Source: Salinimicrobium soli
GTDB lineage: Bacteria; Bacteroidota; Bacteroidia; Flavobacteriales; Flavobacteriaceae
DNA: 64,000 nucleotides
Assembly: GCF_048323655.1 (NCBI RefSeq)
Contig: NZ_JBLUWW010000003.1
Span: forward strand, 186,001-250,000
Direction of reading: 5' to 3'
The notes under the pieces were generated by a model. It saw only the letters and a list, made by a program, of their open reading frames with translations, had not been told where the DNA came from and made no database searches. Of this stretch, positions 51,046 to 59,003 are shown piece by piece. The position numbers and the translations under genes are program-made. Each line of letters starts with the position of its first letter. The first letter of the stretch is position 1.

Positions 51046-53115
51046 ATGAAAGTTGCCGAAGAAGGAATTGTTGCTCCAAAAGCAAAGAAAATACCTGTTA
51101 ACCTTGAGAAACATGGGGATGTTCGTGTAGATAATTATTTCTGGCTTCGCGAACGGGACAATCCTGAAGTGATGGATTATCTGGGCAGGGAAAATCTTTA
51201 CAACGAGCAAATGACCGCTCATACCAAAGACCTGCAGGAAGAGCTTTTTCAGGAGGTAAAGAGCAGGATCAAGGAAGATGATTCTTCGGTACCTTATAAA
51301 CTGAATGGCTACTGGTATATCACCCGCTATGAAAAAGGGAAGGATTACCCCATTTACTCCCGGAAAAAAGAATCCTTAGACGCGCCTGAAGAGATCCTTT
51401 TCAATGTCAATGAAATGGCCGAAGGCTATGATTATTACCGCCTTGGCGGGCTTAACGTAAGCCCCGATAATAAACTGGTCTCTTTTGCGGTAGACACCGT
51501 AAGTCGTCGACAATATACTATACAGATAAAGAACCTGGAGACAGGGGAGATCTATCCCGAAAAAATTAAAAATACTACCGGAGGTTCCACCTGGGCCAAC
51601 GACAATAAAACTCTTTTTTACGCCCGTAAAGATGAGGTGACCCTGAGAAGTGATAAGATCTATAAACACAGACTGGGAACCAAAGCGAAAGAAGATGAGG
51701 TAGTGTTCTATGAGGAGGACGAAACTTTTCACACCTACGTTTATAAATCGAAATCTGATCGTTACCTCGTAATAGGTTCCAGCAGTACGCTCACTTCGGA
51801 ATACCGTTTTCTGGATGCCGATGATCCTGATGGTGAATTCAAAGTAGTGCAGCCGAGGATCCGTGGGATGGAGTACAGTATATTCCATTTTGAGGATCAT
51901 TTTTACATCCTGACAAACTATGGCGGCGCCACAAATTTCAAGTTAATGAAGACTCCTGTGGTTGATCCACAACTCTCCAACTGGACCGATGTTATTCCGC
52001 ACAGGGAGGAAGTTCTTCTGGAGGATATTGATCTTTTTAAGGAATACCTGGTGGTAAGTGAGCGCAGTGATGGTCTCAACAAGATCAAGGTAATGCGATG
52101 GGACGGCCAGGGTTCTTATTTTATTGATTTTGACAACGAAACCTATACTGCTTACACAGGAACCAACCCAGATTTTGACACTGATATTTTAAGGTATACC
52201 TATAATTCGCTTACTACCCCTACCCAAGTGGTGGATTTCAATATGCGCACCCGGGAAAAGGATGTGAAGAAAGAACTGGAAATTTTGGGAGGACAATTCA
52301 GCAAAGACAATTATACTTCTGAAAGGATCTGGGCTCCGGCACAGGATGGTACCATGATCCCTATGACGCTGGTTCACCGGAAAGGACTAATAAAGGACGG
52401 ATCAAATCCTGTTCTGCAATATGCCTATGGTTCTTATGGTTCCACCATAGACCCTTATTTCTCTACAGTAAGGTTGAGTCTTCTTGACCGCGGATTCATA
52501 TTTGTCATTGCTCACATTCGGGGAGGAGAATACCTCGGAAGGGAATGGTACGAGCAGGGAAAGCTTCTTAAAAAGATGAATACCTTCACAGATTTCATTG
52601 ACTGCTCCAAATTCCTGATTTCCGAAAAATATACTTCTCCACAGCATTTATACGCCAGTGGAGGATCGGCAGGGGGATTGTTGATGGGCGTAATCGCCAA
52701 TATGGCTCCTCAACTATACAACGGCATCATCGCTTCAGTTCCTTTTGTGGATGTGGTGACCACCATGCTGGATGAGACCATTCCTTTAACTACCGGGGAG
52801 TATGATGAGTGGGGAAATCCTAATTCTCCGGAATATTACCATTATATGAAATCCTATTCTCCATATGATAATGTCACCGCTCAGGATTATCCAAACATGC
52901 TGGTGACAACCGGCTTACACGATTCACAGGTGCAGTATTGGGAACCTGCCAAATGGGTGGCTAAGCTGCGGGAGTTAAAGACAGACAATAATAAACTACT
53001 CTTCCACATCAATATGGAATCTGGTCATGGAGGTGCTTCAGGAAGGTTTGAGGCCTTGAGGGAAGTTGCTGAAGAGTACGCCTTTCTGCTCGATTTGGAA
53101 GGTATTACGGAATAA
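51046..53115 (+). CDS. ptrB: S9 family oligopeptidase (oligopeptidase B type)
   Basis: Serine peptidase of 689 residues, probably cytoplasmic since no signal peptide is seen. The N-terminal beta-propeller (about 75-400) starts with DNYFWLRERDNPEV near 26-39. In the catalytic domain the nucleophile is in YASGGSAGGLLMG near 534-546, the aspartate probably in TTGLHDSQVQYWEP near 621-634, and the histidine in ESGHGGASGR near 658-667. It resembles oligopeptidase B, which cleaves after basic residues in short peptides, more than prolyl oligopeptidase. Confidence 0.93.
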   Translation: MKVAEEGIVAPKAKKIPVNLEKHGDVRVDNYFWLRERDNPEVMDYLGRENLYNEQMTAHTKDLQEELFQEVKSRIKEDDSSVPYKLNGYWYITRYEKGKDYPIYSRKKESLDAPEEILFNVNEMAEGYDYYRLGGLNVSPDNKLVSFAVDTVSRRQYTIQIKNLETGEIYPEKIKNTTGGSTWANDNKTLFYARKDEVTLRSDKIYKHRLGTKAKEDEVVFYEEDETFHTYVYKSKSDRYLVIGSSSTLTSEYRFLDADDPDGEFKVVQPRIRGMEYSIFHFEDHFYILTNYGGATNFKLMKTPVVDPQLSNWTDVIPHREEVLLEDIDLFKEYLVVSERSDGLNKIKVMRWDGQGSYFIDFDNETYTAYTGTNPDFDTDILRYTYNSLTTPTQVVDFNMRTREKDVKKELEILGGQFSKDNYTSERIWAPAQDGTMIPMTLVHRKGLIKDGSNPVLQYAYGSYGSTIDPYFSTVRLSLLDRGFIFVIAHIRGGEYLGREWYEQGKLLKKMNTFTDFIDCSKFLISEKYTSPQHLYASGGSAGGLLMGVIANMAPQLYNGIIASVPFVDVVTTMLDETIPLTTGEYDEWGNPNSPEYYHYMKSYSPYDNVTAQDYPNMLVTTGLHDSQVQYWEPAKWVAKLRELKTDNNKLLFHINMESGHGGASGRFEALREVAEEYAFLLDLEGITE

Positions 53116-53130
53116 TTAAAATATTTGACT

Positions 53131-53138
53131 TAAATTTG
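53131..53138 (+). promoter_or_regulatory. Promoter -7 element upstream of the CBS-like gene
   Basis: TAAATTTG, matching TAnnTTTG, 64 bp before the ATG at 53203; implies a leader of about 60 nt in which I see no clear structure. Confidence 0.5.
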
Positions 53139-53202
53139 CTTCGTTTTGTAGTTATGTTTTTCAATTCCTCAAAAGCATGATTATTGTAAATAACTTCAAT
53201 AT

Positions 53203-54243
53203 ATGAGAGAAGATTTACAGGTTTTTGATAATGTATTACAACTTGTAGGTAATACCCCTCTAATTCAGTTAAACCGGATCACTCAAGATTTTAAAGGACA
53301 ATTTTTCGCAAAGGTAGAAGCTTTCAATCCGGGGCATTCTACTAAAGATCGTATTGCTCTTTATATTATAGAAGAAGCCGAAAGAAAAGGCATCTTGAAA
53401 CCCGGAAGTACTATTATCGAAACCACCTCGGGAAATACCGGCTTTAGCATTGCTATGGTCAGTATCATCAAAGGCTATGAGTGTATACTTGCTGTAAGTT
53501 CAAAATCATCTAAGGATAAAATTGATATGCTGCGTTCAATGGGTGCAAAGGTGTATGTTTGCCCTGCCAATGTATCAGCAGATGATCCACGTTCTTACTA
53601 CCAGGTGGCCAAGAGGATGCATGATGAGATCAAAGGATCTGTTTACATCAACCAATATTTCAACGAACTAAATATTGAAGCACATTACAAATCTACAGGC
53701 CCTGAGATCTGGAAACAGACCGAAGGGAATATAACCCATTTGGTTGCCTGCAGCGGGACCGGAGGTACAATTTCCGGAACCGCAAAATTCCTCAAAGAAC
53801 AGAATCCTGATATACGAATTCTTGGAATTGATGCTTATGGTTCGGTATTGAAAAAGTACCATGAGACCCGGGAATTTGATTCTTCGGAAATCTATCCGTA
53901 CCGAATTGAAGGTCTTGGAAAAAACCTGATTCCAACAGCCACAGATTTTGAAAGCATTGACAAATTTGTCAAGGTGACCGACGAGGAAAGTGCTCATACC
54001 GCAAGACAATTAGCTAAAACTGAAGGTCTTTTTGTTGGTTATACCAGTGGCGCAGCCCTGCAAGGTGTGAAGCAGCTGGCTGAAGAAGGTGAATTTGATG
54101 AGAACAGTAAAGTTGTTATTATTTTCCCTGATCATGGCTCTCGTTATATGAGTAAAGTCTATAGTGACGACTGGATGAATGAGCAAGGCTTTTTTGATAG
54201 CAAACACGAAAAACTTGCCAATCAGGTCGAGTTTATCAGGTAA
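53203..54243 (+). CDS. Cysteine synthase/CBS-like PLP enzyme, candidate cysteate synthase
   Basis: Fold-type II PLP enzyme of 346 residues. LVGNTPLIQL is near 14-23; the PLP-binding lysine is in NPGHSTKDRIA near 41-51, where ordinary cysteine synthases have NPxxSVKxR; TTSGNTG near 71-77 binds the substrate carboxylate; CSGTGGTISG near 180-189 binds the PLP phosphate; FPDHGSRYMSKVYSDDWM near 307-324 is a CBS-like end. There is no heme domain or CBS pair. The next gene is an alpha-oxoamine-synthase-like enzyme. That pairing matches capnine synthesis in Bacteroidota, where a CBS-like enzyme makes cysteate from O-phosphoserine and sulfite. Plain cysteine or cystathionine synthase activity is the main alternative. 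Confidence 0.85.
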   Translation: MREDLQVFDNVLQLVGNTPLIQLNRITQDFKGQFFAKVEAFNPGHSTKDRIALYIIEEAERKGILKPGSTIIETTSGNTGFSIAMVSIIKGYECILAVSSKSSKDKIDMLRSMGAKVYVCPANVSADDPRSYYQVAKRMHDEIKGSVYINQYFNELNIEAHYKSTGPEIWKQTEGNITHLVACSGTGGTISGTAKFLKEQNPDIRILGIDAYGSVLKKYHETREFDSSEIYPYRIEGLGKNLIPTATDFESIDKFVKVTDEESAHTARQLAKTEGLFVGYTSGAALQGVKQLAEEGEFDENSKVVIIFPDHGSRYMSKVYSDDWMNEQGFFDSKHEKLANQVEFIR

Positions 54244-54398
54244 GAACTTCTTTTTTACATAATTCCTCCTAATTAAACTTCCCGGCTGATAGTCAGCTAT
54301 TTGCTGCAGCAGGAGCAGGTATTGTTAAATTATGTCCCAAAGACATGTTTTTCAGTATCTATGACCCCTTTAAAATTATGCAGTTGGCATTTATTTCT

Positions 54399-54406
54399 TA
54401 CTTTTG
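54399..54406 (+). promoter_or_regulatory. Promoter -7 element of the acyltransferase gene
   Basis: TACTTTTG, matching TAnnTTTG, 23 bp before the ATG at 54430. The two enzymes may thus be transcribed separately as well as together. Confidence 0.6.
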
Positions 54407-54429
54407 CCAATAGTTAAAAAACTTATAAA

Positions 54430-55689
54430 ATGGCAGACTTATTTGATAAAATATACAAGGATAAAGGGCCACTGGGGAAGTGGGCAGAACAGGCCGAAGG
54501 CTATTTTGTATTCCCAAAACTGGAAGGTCCTATTTCCAACAGAATGAAGTTCCAGGGAAAAGAAGTGATCACCTGGAGTATCAATGATTATCTCGGACTT
54601 GCCAACCATCCTGAAGTACGTAAAGTAGATGCAGAAGCTGCTGCTGAATATGGATCTGCCTATCCAATGGGCGCCCGTATGATGAGTGGTCATACAGACC
54701 TGCATGAAAAGCTGCAGCGGGAACTTGCTTCTTTTGTAAAAAAGGAGGCGGCTTACCTGCTTAACTTCGGTTATCAGGGTATGGTTTCTACGGTTGATGC
54801 CCTGGTGTCAAAAAAGGATGTGATAGTATATGACGTTGATGCACATGCCTGTATCATTGATGGAGTACGTTTGCACCTTGGTCAGCGCTTCACTTATAAG
54901 CACAATGACCTTGAAAGTATAGAAAAGAACCTGCAACGGGCTCAAAAAATTACTGAGCAGACCGGTGGTGGAATTTTGGTTATTTCTGAAGGAGTCTTCG
55001 GAATGAGGGGAGAACAGGGTAAACTGAAAGAGATCGTTGCTCTTAAAGAAAAATATGATTTTAGATTATTCGTGGATGATGCCCACGGTTTCGGAACTCT
55101 TGGAGCAACAGGAGCCGGAGCAGGTGAGGAGCAGGGTGTACAAGACGGAATAGATGTTTATTTTGCCACTTTTGCGAAGTCATTGGCAAGTACAGGAGCT
55201 TTTATCGCTGCAGATCAGGAGATCATTGATTATCTGAAATACAACCTAAGGTCGCAGATGTTCGCCAAATCCCTGCAAATGCAGTTGGTGGTGGGTGCCC
55301 TTAAGCGTTTGGATATGCTGAGAACCATGCCTGAACTGAAAGAAAAGCTTTGGGAAAATGTGAATGCCCTTCAAAACGGACTTAAAGAAAGAGGGTTTGA
55401 TATTGGGACTACTCAAAGTTGTGTGACACCGGTATATTTAAAAGGAAGTATTCCGGAAGCAATGGCTTTGGTAAAAGATCTTAGAGAAAACCACGGAATT
55501 TTCTGTTCCATTGTGGTTTATCCGGTAATCCCGAAAGGTCTGATCCTTCTAAGATTGATCCCAACTGCAACACATACTTTAGAAGATGTGGAGGAAACGC
55601 TCAATGCGTTTTCAGCTATCAGGGAGCGGCTTGAGAACGGAACTTATAAAAGGCTGTCTGCAGGAGTCGCTGCAGCTATGGAAAAATAG
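54430..55689 (+). CDS. Alpha-oxoamine synthase-family PLP enzyme, candidate cysteate fatty acyltransferase (capnine synthesis)
   Basis: PLP enzyme of 419 residues that joins an amino acid to an acyl thioester with loss of CO2. ITWSINDYLGLANHPEV near 41-57, GSAYPMGARMMSGHTDLHEKLQ near 75-96, LFVDDAHGFGTLGATGAG near 213-230 and the PLP lysine in FATFAKSLASTGAF near 244-257 are the family blocks. The family includes glycine acetyltransferase, serine palmitoyltransferase and the cysteate acyltransferase that makes capnine in Flavobacterium and Capnocytophaga. The CBS-like gene beside it, and the long insertless N-terminus, point to the last, which supports gliding in F. johnsoniae. Serine palmitoyltransferase is the main alternative. 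A terminator follows. Confidence 0.85.
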   Translation: MADLFDKIYKDKGPLGKWAEQAEGYFVFPKLEGPISNRMKFQGKEVITWSINDYLGLANHPEVRKVDAEAAAEYGSAYPMGARMMSGHTDLHEKLQRELASFVKKEAAYLLNFGYQGMVSTVDALVSKKDVIVYDVDAHACIIDGVRLHLGQRFTYKHNDLESIEKNLQRAQKITEQTGGGILVISEGVFGMRGEQGKLKEIVALKEKYDFRLFVDDAHGFGTLGATGAGAGEEQGVQDGIDVYFATFAKSLASTGAFIAADQEIIDYLKYNLRSQMFAKSLQMQLVVGALKRLDMLRTMPELKEKLWENVNALQNGLKERGFDIGTTQSCVTPVYLKGSIPEAMALVKDLRENHGIFCSIVVYPVIPKGLILLRLIPTATHTLEDVEETLNAFSAIRERLENGTYKRLSAGVAAAMEK

Positions 55690-55708
55690 AAGCTTTAAAA
55701 ATGATTCT

Positions 55709-55744
55709 AAAAAATCCCCTTTGCGAAAAAGGGGATTTTTTTTG
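55709..55744 (+). terminator. Terminator after the acyltransferase gene
   Basis: AAAATCCCCTTT pairs with AAAGGGGATTTT around a short loop (one bulge), followed by T's. Confidence 0.8.
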
Positions 55745-55771
55745 GTTGTTAAGAAATTTGTTTTATATTTG
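55741..55771 (+). promoter_or_regulatory. Promoter of the marR-yceI unit
   Basis: TTTG (55741-55744), 19 bp, TATATTTG (55764-55771): a textbook flavobacterial promoter with both elements at consensus spacing. It partly overlaps the preceding terminator's T-run. Confidence 0.85.
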
Positions 55772-55794
55772 TACCTACAAATGTTGTAGTAACA
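55767..55794. promoter_or_regulatory. Putative MarR operator, copy 1
   Basis: The inverted repeat TTGTAccTACAA (55769-55780) begins within the -7 element; GTAGTAACA follows at 55786-55794. A second palindrome CTACAA-ATG-TTGTAG overlaps it (55775-55789). The same 28-nt layout recurs upstream of yceI (22 of 28 identical), so a regulator bound here would block its own promoter. Confidence 0.65.
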
Positions 55795-55797
55795 TAA

Positions 55798-56244
55798 ATG
55801 AAAAGTAAAGACACTCATATAGATCCTGAAGTATTGGCCCGAACTGTCGTAATCGAATTGGTGCAGACAGGTACCTGGGTACAGGAACAATTAAGTGAGG
55901 TCTTGAAACCTTTTAAAATGTCAATTGCCCAATTCAATGTCCTTAGGATCTTAAGAGGGCAGAAGGGGAAACCCGCTTCTCTGGCCTGTGTGACCGATAA
56001 AATGATCCACAAGATGAGCAACACCACGAGATTGGTTGACAAGCTGCTCGAAAAAGGCCTGGTTGAACGTATTACCTGTCCGGAAAATCGCAGAAAGGTC
56101 GAGATCACGATCACCAGGGACGGATTAAAACTGTTGGAGAAACTGGATGTTGTGATTGCTCAAAAAGAAGCAGAACTTACTGAAGGGCTTTCTGAAGAGA
56201 ATGCAACCCAACTGATCGACTTTTTAAAGAAAATGAAAAAGTAA
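55798..56244 (+). CDS. MarR family transcriptional regulator
   Basis: Winged-helix regulator of 148 residues, likely a dimer. MSIAQFNVLRILRG near 41-54 opens the DNA-binding domain, MSNTTRLVDKLLEKGLVERITCPENRRKVEITITRDGLKLLEKL near 73-116 covers recognition helix and wing (the DRR-type wing here is ENRRKV). Two cysteines (in LACVTDKM and RITCPENR) could sense oxidants, though this is a guess. The palindrome at its own promoter and at yceI suggests that it represses both. yceI follows 58 bp later. Confidence 0.93.
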   Translation: MKSKDTHIDPEVLARTVVIELVQTGTWVQEQLSEVLKPFKMSIAQFNVLRILRGQKGKPASLACVTDKMIHKMSNTTRLVDKLLEKGLVERITCPENRRKVEITITRDGLKLLEKLDVVIAQKEAELTEGLSEENATQLIDFLKKMKK

Positions 56245-56261
56245 AAAAAATTTAAATAAAC

Positions 56262-56289
56262 ATTTGTATATACAATTAAAGTAGTAACA
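56262..56289. promoter_or_regulatory. Putative MarR operator, copy 2
   Basis: The perfect palindrome TTGTATATACAA (56264-56275) is followed at the same distance by GTAGTAACA (56281-56289), aligning with copy 1 before marR over 28 nt with six mismatches. The -7 element here is weak (no exact TAnnTTTG), so yceI may also depend on read-through from marR. Confidence 0.65.
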
Positions 56290-56302
56290 ATTAATTTTAA
56301 AA

Positions 56303-56881
56303 ATGATGAACATGAAAAAACAGATTTTAAGCGCAGCAGCCCCGGTATTAATTTTCACAACCCTTTCTTTTACCACTATTAAAAAGACGGTAGACGTAGA
56401 GGCCAGTAATGTTGAATGGACCGGAAAGAAGATCACAGGTTCTCACACAGGAAACATTGACCTTAAAGAAGGTTTTCTAAGTCTTACAGAAGAAGGAAAA
56501 TTAATAGGAGGAGAGTTTGTAATGGACATGAATTCTATTGTAGTAACCGATCTTTCCGGAGAGTACAAGACCAAACTAGAAAACCACCTGAATTCTGATG
56601 ACTTCTTTGGAGTAGCAAATTATTCGACCTCTAAACTGGTTATAACTGATGTGGCTCCAAAAAGTGGAAATACCTATGCGGTGACCGGTGATCTTACCAT
56701 TAAAGGAAAGACTGAGCCTGTTACCTTTGATATGGTAGTGGAAGAAAATTCAGCTTCGGCTAAAGTAGTAATTGACCGTACGAAATATGGAATCCGTTAT
56801 GGATCTGGTAGTTTCTTTGACAATCTTGGAGATAACACTATTCATAATAACTTTACTCTTGATGTAAGCCTGAAATTCTAA
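56303..56881 (+). CDS. Secreted YceI family protein
   Basis: About 192 residues. N-terminal hydrophobic signal segment (ILSAAAPVLIFTTLSF near 7-22), then a lipocalin-like YceI beta-barrel that in known members holds a polyisoprenoid or similar lipid in the periplasm. VEWTGKKITGSHTGNIDLKEG near 37-57 and LTIKGKTEPVTFDM near 131-144 are family blocks. Three in-frame ATGs (56303, 56306, 56312) are possible starts; the third gives the most compact signal peptide. Regulated, by inference, by the MarR protein encoded upstream. A terminator follows. Confidence 0.92.
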   Translation: MMNMKKQILSAAAPVLIFTTLSFTTIKKTVDVEASNVEWTGKKITGSHTGNIDLKEGFLSLTEEGKLIGGEFVMDMNSIVVTDLSGEYKTKLENHLNSDDFFGVANYSTSKLVITDVAPKSGNTYAVTGDLTIKGKTEPVTFDMVVEENSASAKVVIDRTKYGIRYGSGSFFDNLGDNTIHNNFTLDVSLKF

Positions 56882-56900
56882 TTAGGACCAGGCTGAAATA

Positions 56901-56933
56901 AAAAAGAGGTTGCGAAAGCAACCTCTTTTTTTG
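56901..56933. terminator. Bidirectional terminator between yceI and SRAP gene
   Basis: AAAAAGAGGTTGC pairs with GCAACCTCTTTTT around GAAA, with T's on both sides, between two convergent genes. Confidence 0.9.
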
Positions 56934-56953
56934 TTTTATTCCGGAACAATGTT

Positions 56954-57571
56954 CTATATTTTTTCAGCCTTTAGGCTCACTTCATACGGGAAAGCAAAAT
57001 TGGTAACATCCTTTCCGGAGAGCCACAAAGCCTGATCGCTGTGATGCAATACCACCGGCATCCGTTTCTTGATATTGTGGATCTCGCTCATAAGCTCATT
57101 GGCTTCTGTAGTTACGATACTATAGGAGTTGATCTCTTCACCCGAATCAGGATGTTTCCAGCGGGAGTAGAGACCTGCAAAAGCAAAGATCTCTTCTTCG
57201 GTAGAGGTGATCAGGTATTTCTGTTTCTGCCTTCCTTTAGCATCCTGCCACTGCCATTCGTAAAAGCCATTAGCTATGACCAGGCAACGGTTGCTAATGA
57301 CATTCCTGAAAGTGGGTTTTTCAGCAAGGGTTTCAATTTTGGCGTTCAGAGTGTGCTTTTTAATCTGCTCATTCTTTGCCCAAAAAGGGATCAGGCCCCA
57401 ATTGTAGAACAAAATTTCTGAAGTGGAAGCATCGGTAATGACAGGCGTGCCCGAAAAATCAAATCCATTGATCTCCTCCTTCGGATCATAGAGATAAGGT
57501 TCAACAAAAGTCGCTTCAAAAGCCTTTTCAATGTCGACTATCTTGGCATTTAGTTTGGTTCGGTAACACAT
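56954..57571 (-). CDS. yedK: SRAP/YedK-family abasic-site DNA-protein crosslink protein
   Basis: 205 residues. Cys2 (MCYRTK) is the catalytic residue that forms a covalent link with abasic sites in single-stranded DNA; TLNAKIETLAEKPTFRNVISNRCLVIANGFYEW near 73-105 holds the conserved Asn and Glu, and MPVVLHHSDQALWL near 170-183 the His. HMCES and YedK protect replication forks by this reaction. It was formerly called SOS response-associated peptidase. No SOS box was identified upstream. Confidence 0.93.
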   Translation of the reverse strand: MCYRTKLNAKIVDIEKAFEATFVEPYLYDPKEEINGFDFSGTPVITDASTSEILFYNWGLIPFWAKNEQIKKHTLNAKIETLAEKPTFRNVISNRCLVIANGFYEWQWQDAKGRQKQKYLITSTEEEIFAFAGLYSRWKHPDSGEEINSYSIVTTEANELMSEIHNIKKRMPVVLHHSDQALWLSGKDVTNFAFPYEVSLKAEKI

Positions 57572-57623
57572 CCTGAATTTTTCCTAAAAGGTACTGAATT
57601 CTGGAAAGCCTGACGTGAAAAAG

Positions 57624-57647
57624 AAAAGGGGCCGAAGCCCCTTTTTT
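57624..57647 (-). terminator. Terminator after lipoprotein gene 1
   Basis: AAAAGGGGC pairs with GCCCCTTTT around CGAA, with T's on both strands; 27 bp past the lipoprotein stop. It is nearly the same as the hairpin after lipoprotein gene 2 (58962). Confidence 0.8.
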
Positions 57648-57674
57648 AATTTTTTAAACGGTAATCTCCTTATT

Positions 57675-58272
57675 CTAAGGATTACAATCTTGAACTTCCG
57701 CCACAATGGTAACGGTTATTTCTCCACAATCTTCTGTGGTAACAGTATAATCAGTTTGATAGGTACCTACACCTCCTGATGTTTGAAATTGGTCAAGAAG
57801 AACCTGAATAGGAGGGGAGTAAGTTCCTGCTGGAAATACTGGAAGCCCTGTTTTATTGGAGATTTGAGCATTAAAATATGCTCTAAATCCTTGCAGGGTG
57901 GGATTGTTAATACTAGCCAGGCATACGGTAGAATTTAAATTTCTAGGTATTAAATCACAAGGATCATCTCCTCCTCCCGGAGCACAATCCTGAACCTCTA
58001 CTAATATATCAACCGAAATTTCACCACAGTCCTCTGTTCCCACAGTATAAGTCGTTAAATAAGATCCAATTCCTCCTGAGGATTCATATTGATCAAGTAA
58101 GTCCTGAATTGGAGGGGAATACGTTCCGGCAGGAAAAACAGGGAGGTCAGTTTTATTAAAGATTTGAGCATTATAGTATGCTCTAAATCCTTGCAAAGTA
58201 GGATTATTGACATCTTGCAAACACAATGTGGAATTCAAATTTCGGGGAATTAAATCACATGGGTCATCTCCT
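57675..58272 (-). repeat. Two 300-bp tandem coding repeats in lipoprotein gene 1
   Basis: The block ggatcatctcctcc at 57961 recurs as gggtcatctcctcc at 58261. The two units are closely related along their whole length, an in-frame duplication of one domain. Confidence 0.9.
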
Positions 58273-58790
58273 CCGGAATCACAATCTAAAGTAGAAACCA
58301 TTGAAGGATCAGAATAATCACTTTTTTGCATACTACCATCTTGGTGGGCTTGTACGATAAACACATATGATTGATCACAGGAAAGAGCTCTATTCCAACT
58401 TTCTCCTTCACCGGTGATAAAGTTTTCCAAATGAAATGGGAAAATATCACCCTCGTTGGCTAAAGAATAAGCATCATTAGCGTGGCCATTTAGGAGGACG
58501 TGACCCGCCATGCCATTATCCCAGCCAAATTCATCAAATTCTTCTGAAGTCATCCATCGAACCGATAAGCCGCCCGTCGCACCATTTTCTCCAGCAATGA
58601 TATTTACGGTAAGGCTATTTTCTGATGCATCCCCCTGTTCTAATACAGGTATTCCAAATTGATCATGGGGATTTCCCTGGGACTGCTGAACGGTTGAGTT
58701 CAAATTTTCCTCAAGGTTGGGGTCTAAGGGTTCTACACTGCACCCTAACACAAATGCACACATGCACGCAAAGTAGAATAATTTTTTCAT
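57675..58790 (-). CDS. Lipoprotein with shared N-terminal module and two tandem 100-residue repeats
   Basis: 371 residues. Lipobox FVLGC puts the lipidated cysteine at residue 17. Residues about 57-165 (from NSLTVNIIAGENGATGGLSVRW to a Cys before GGDD) form a module also present in the lipoprotein at 59004-59855. Then come two tandem copies of about 100 residues, starting DDPCDLIPRNLNST and containing NNPTLQGFRAY, LPVFPAGTYSPPIQ and DCGEI; each has a four-cysteine pattern. The copies are exactly 300 bp apart in the DNA. I recognise no family; a surface or periplasmic binding or cell-envelope role is a guess. Confidence 0.85.
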   Translation of the reverse strand: MKKLFYFACMCAFVLGCSVEPLDPNLEENLNSTVQQSQGNPHDQFGIPVLEQGDASENSLTVNIIAGENGATGGLSVRWMTSEEFDEFGWDNGMAGHVLLNGHANDAYSLANEGDIFPFHLENFITGEGESWNRALSCDQSYVFIVQAHQDGSMQKSDYSDPSMVSTLDCDSGGDDPCDLIPRNLNSTLCLQDVNNPTLQGFRAYYNAQIFNKTDLPVFPAGTYSPPIQDLLDQYESSGGIGSYLTTYTVGTEDCGEISVDILVEVQDCAPGGGDDPCDLIPRNLNSTVCLASINNPTLQGFRAYFNAQISNKTGLPVFPAGTYSPPIQVLLDQFQTSGGVGTYQTDYTVTTEDCGEITVTIVAEVQDCNP

Positions 58791-58961
58791 AACATTTTTT
58801 TTTATAAGTGGTTGTATAGTAGAAAAGTACGAAATGATAAGTCAGATTTTGAGTAGGGCAAATATGTTTTCGTTGATCTGTAAGAATTATCGGTCTTTTA
58901 CAGACTATTAAGGAAACTTTGACTTTTTTATGAAATACATTAGTAGGAAAATTGTAAAACT

Positions 58962-58983
58962 AAAAGGGGCCGAGGCCCCTTTT
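58962..58983 (-). terminator. Terminator after lipoprotein gene 2
   Basis: AAAAGGGGCC pairs with GGCCCCTTTT with only GA between; 20 bp past the lipoprotein stop. Confidence 0.8.
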
Positions 58984-59003
58984 ATAATTCATACAACAGG
59001 TGG

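Noticed and set aside
54439..54705. Frame opposite the acyltransferase gene
   Set aside because: No features; antisense of conserved PLP-enzyme coding sequence.
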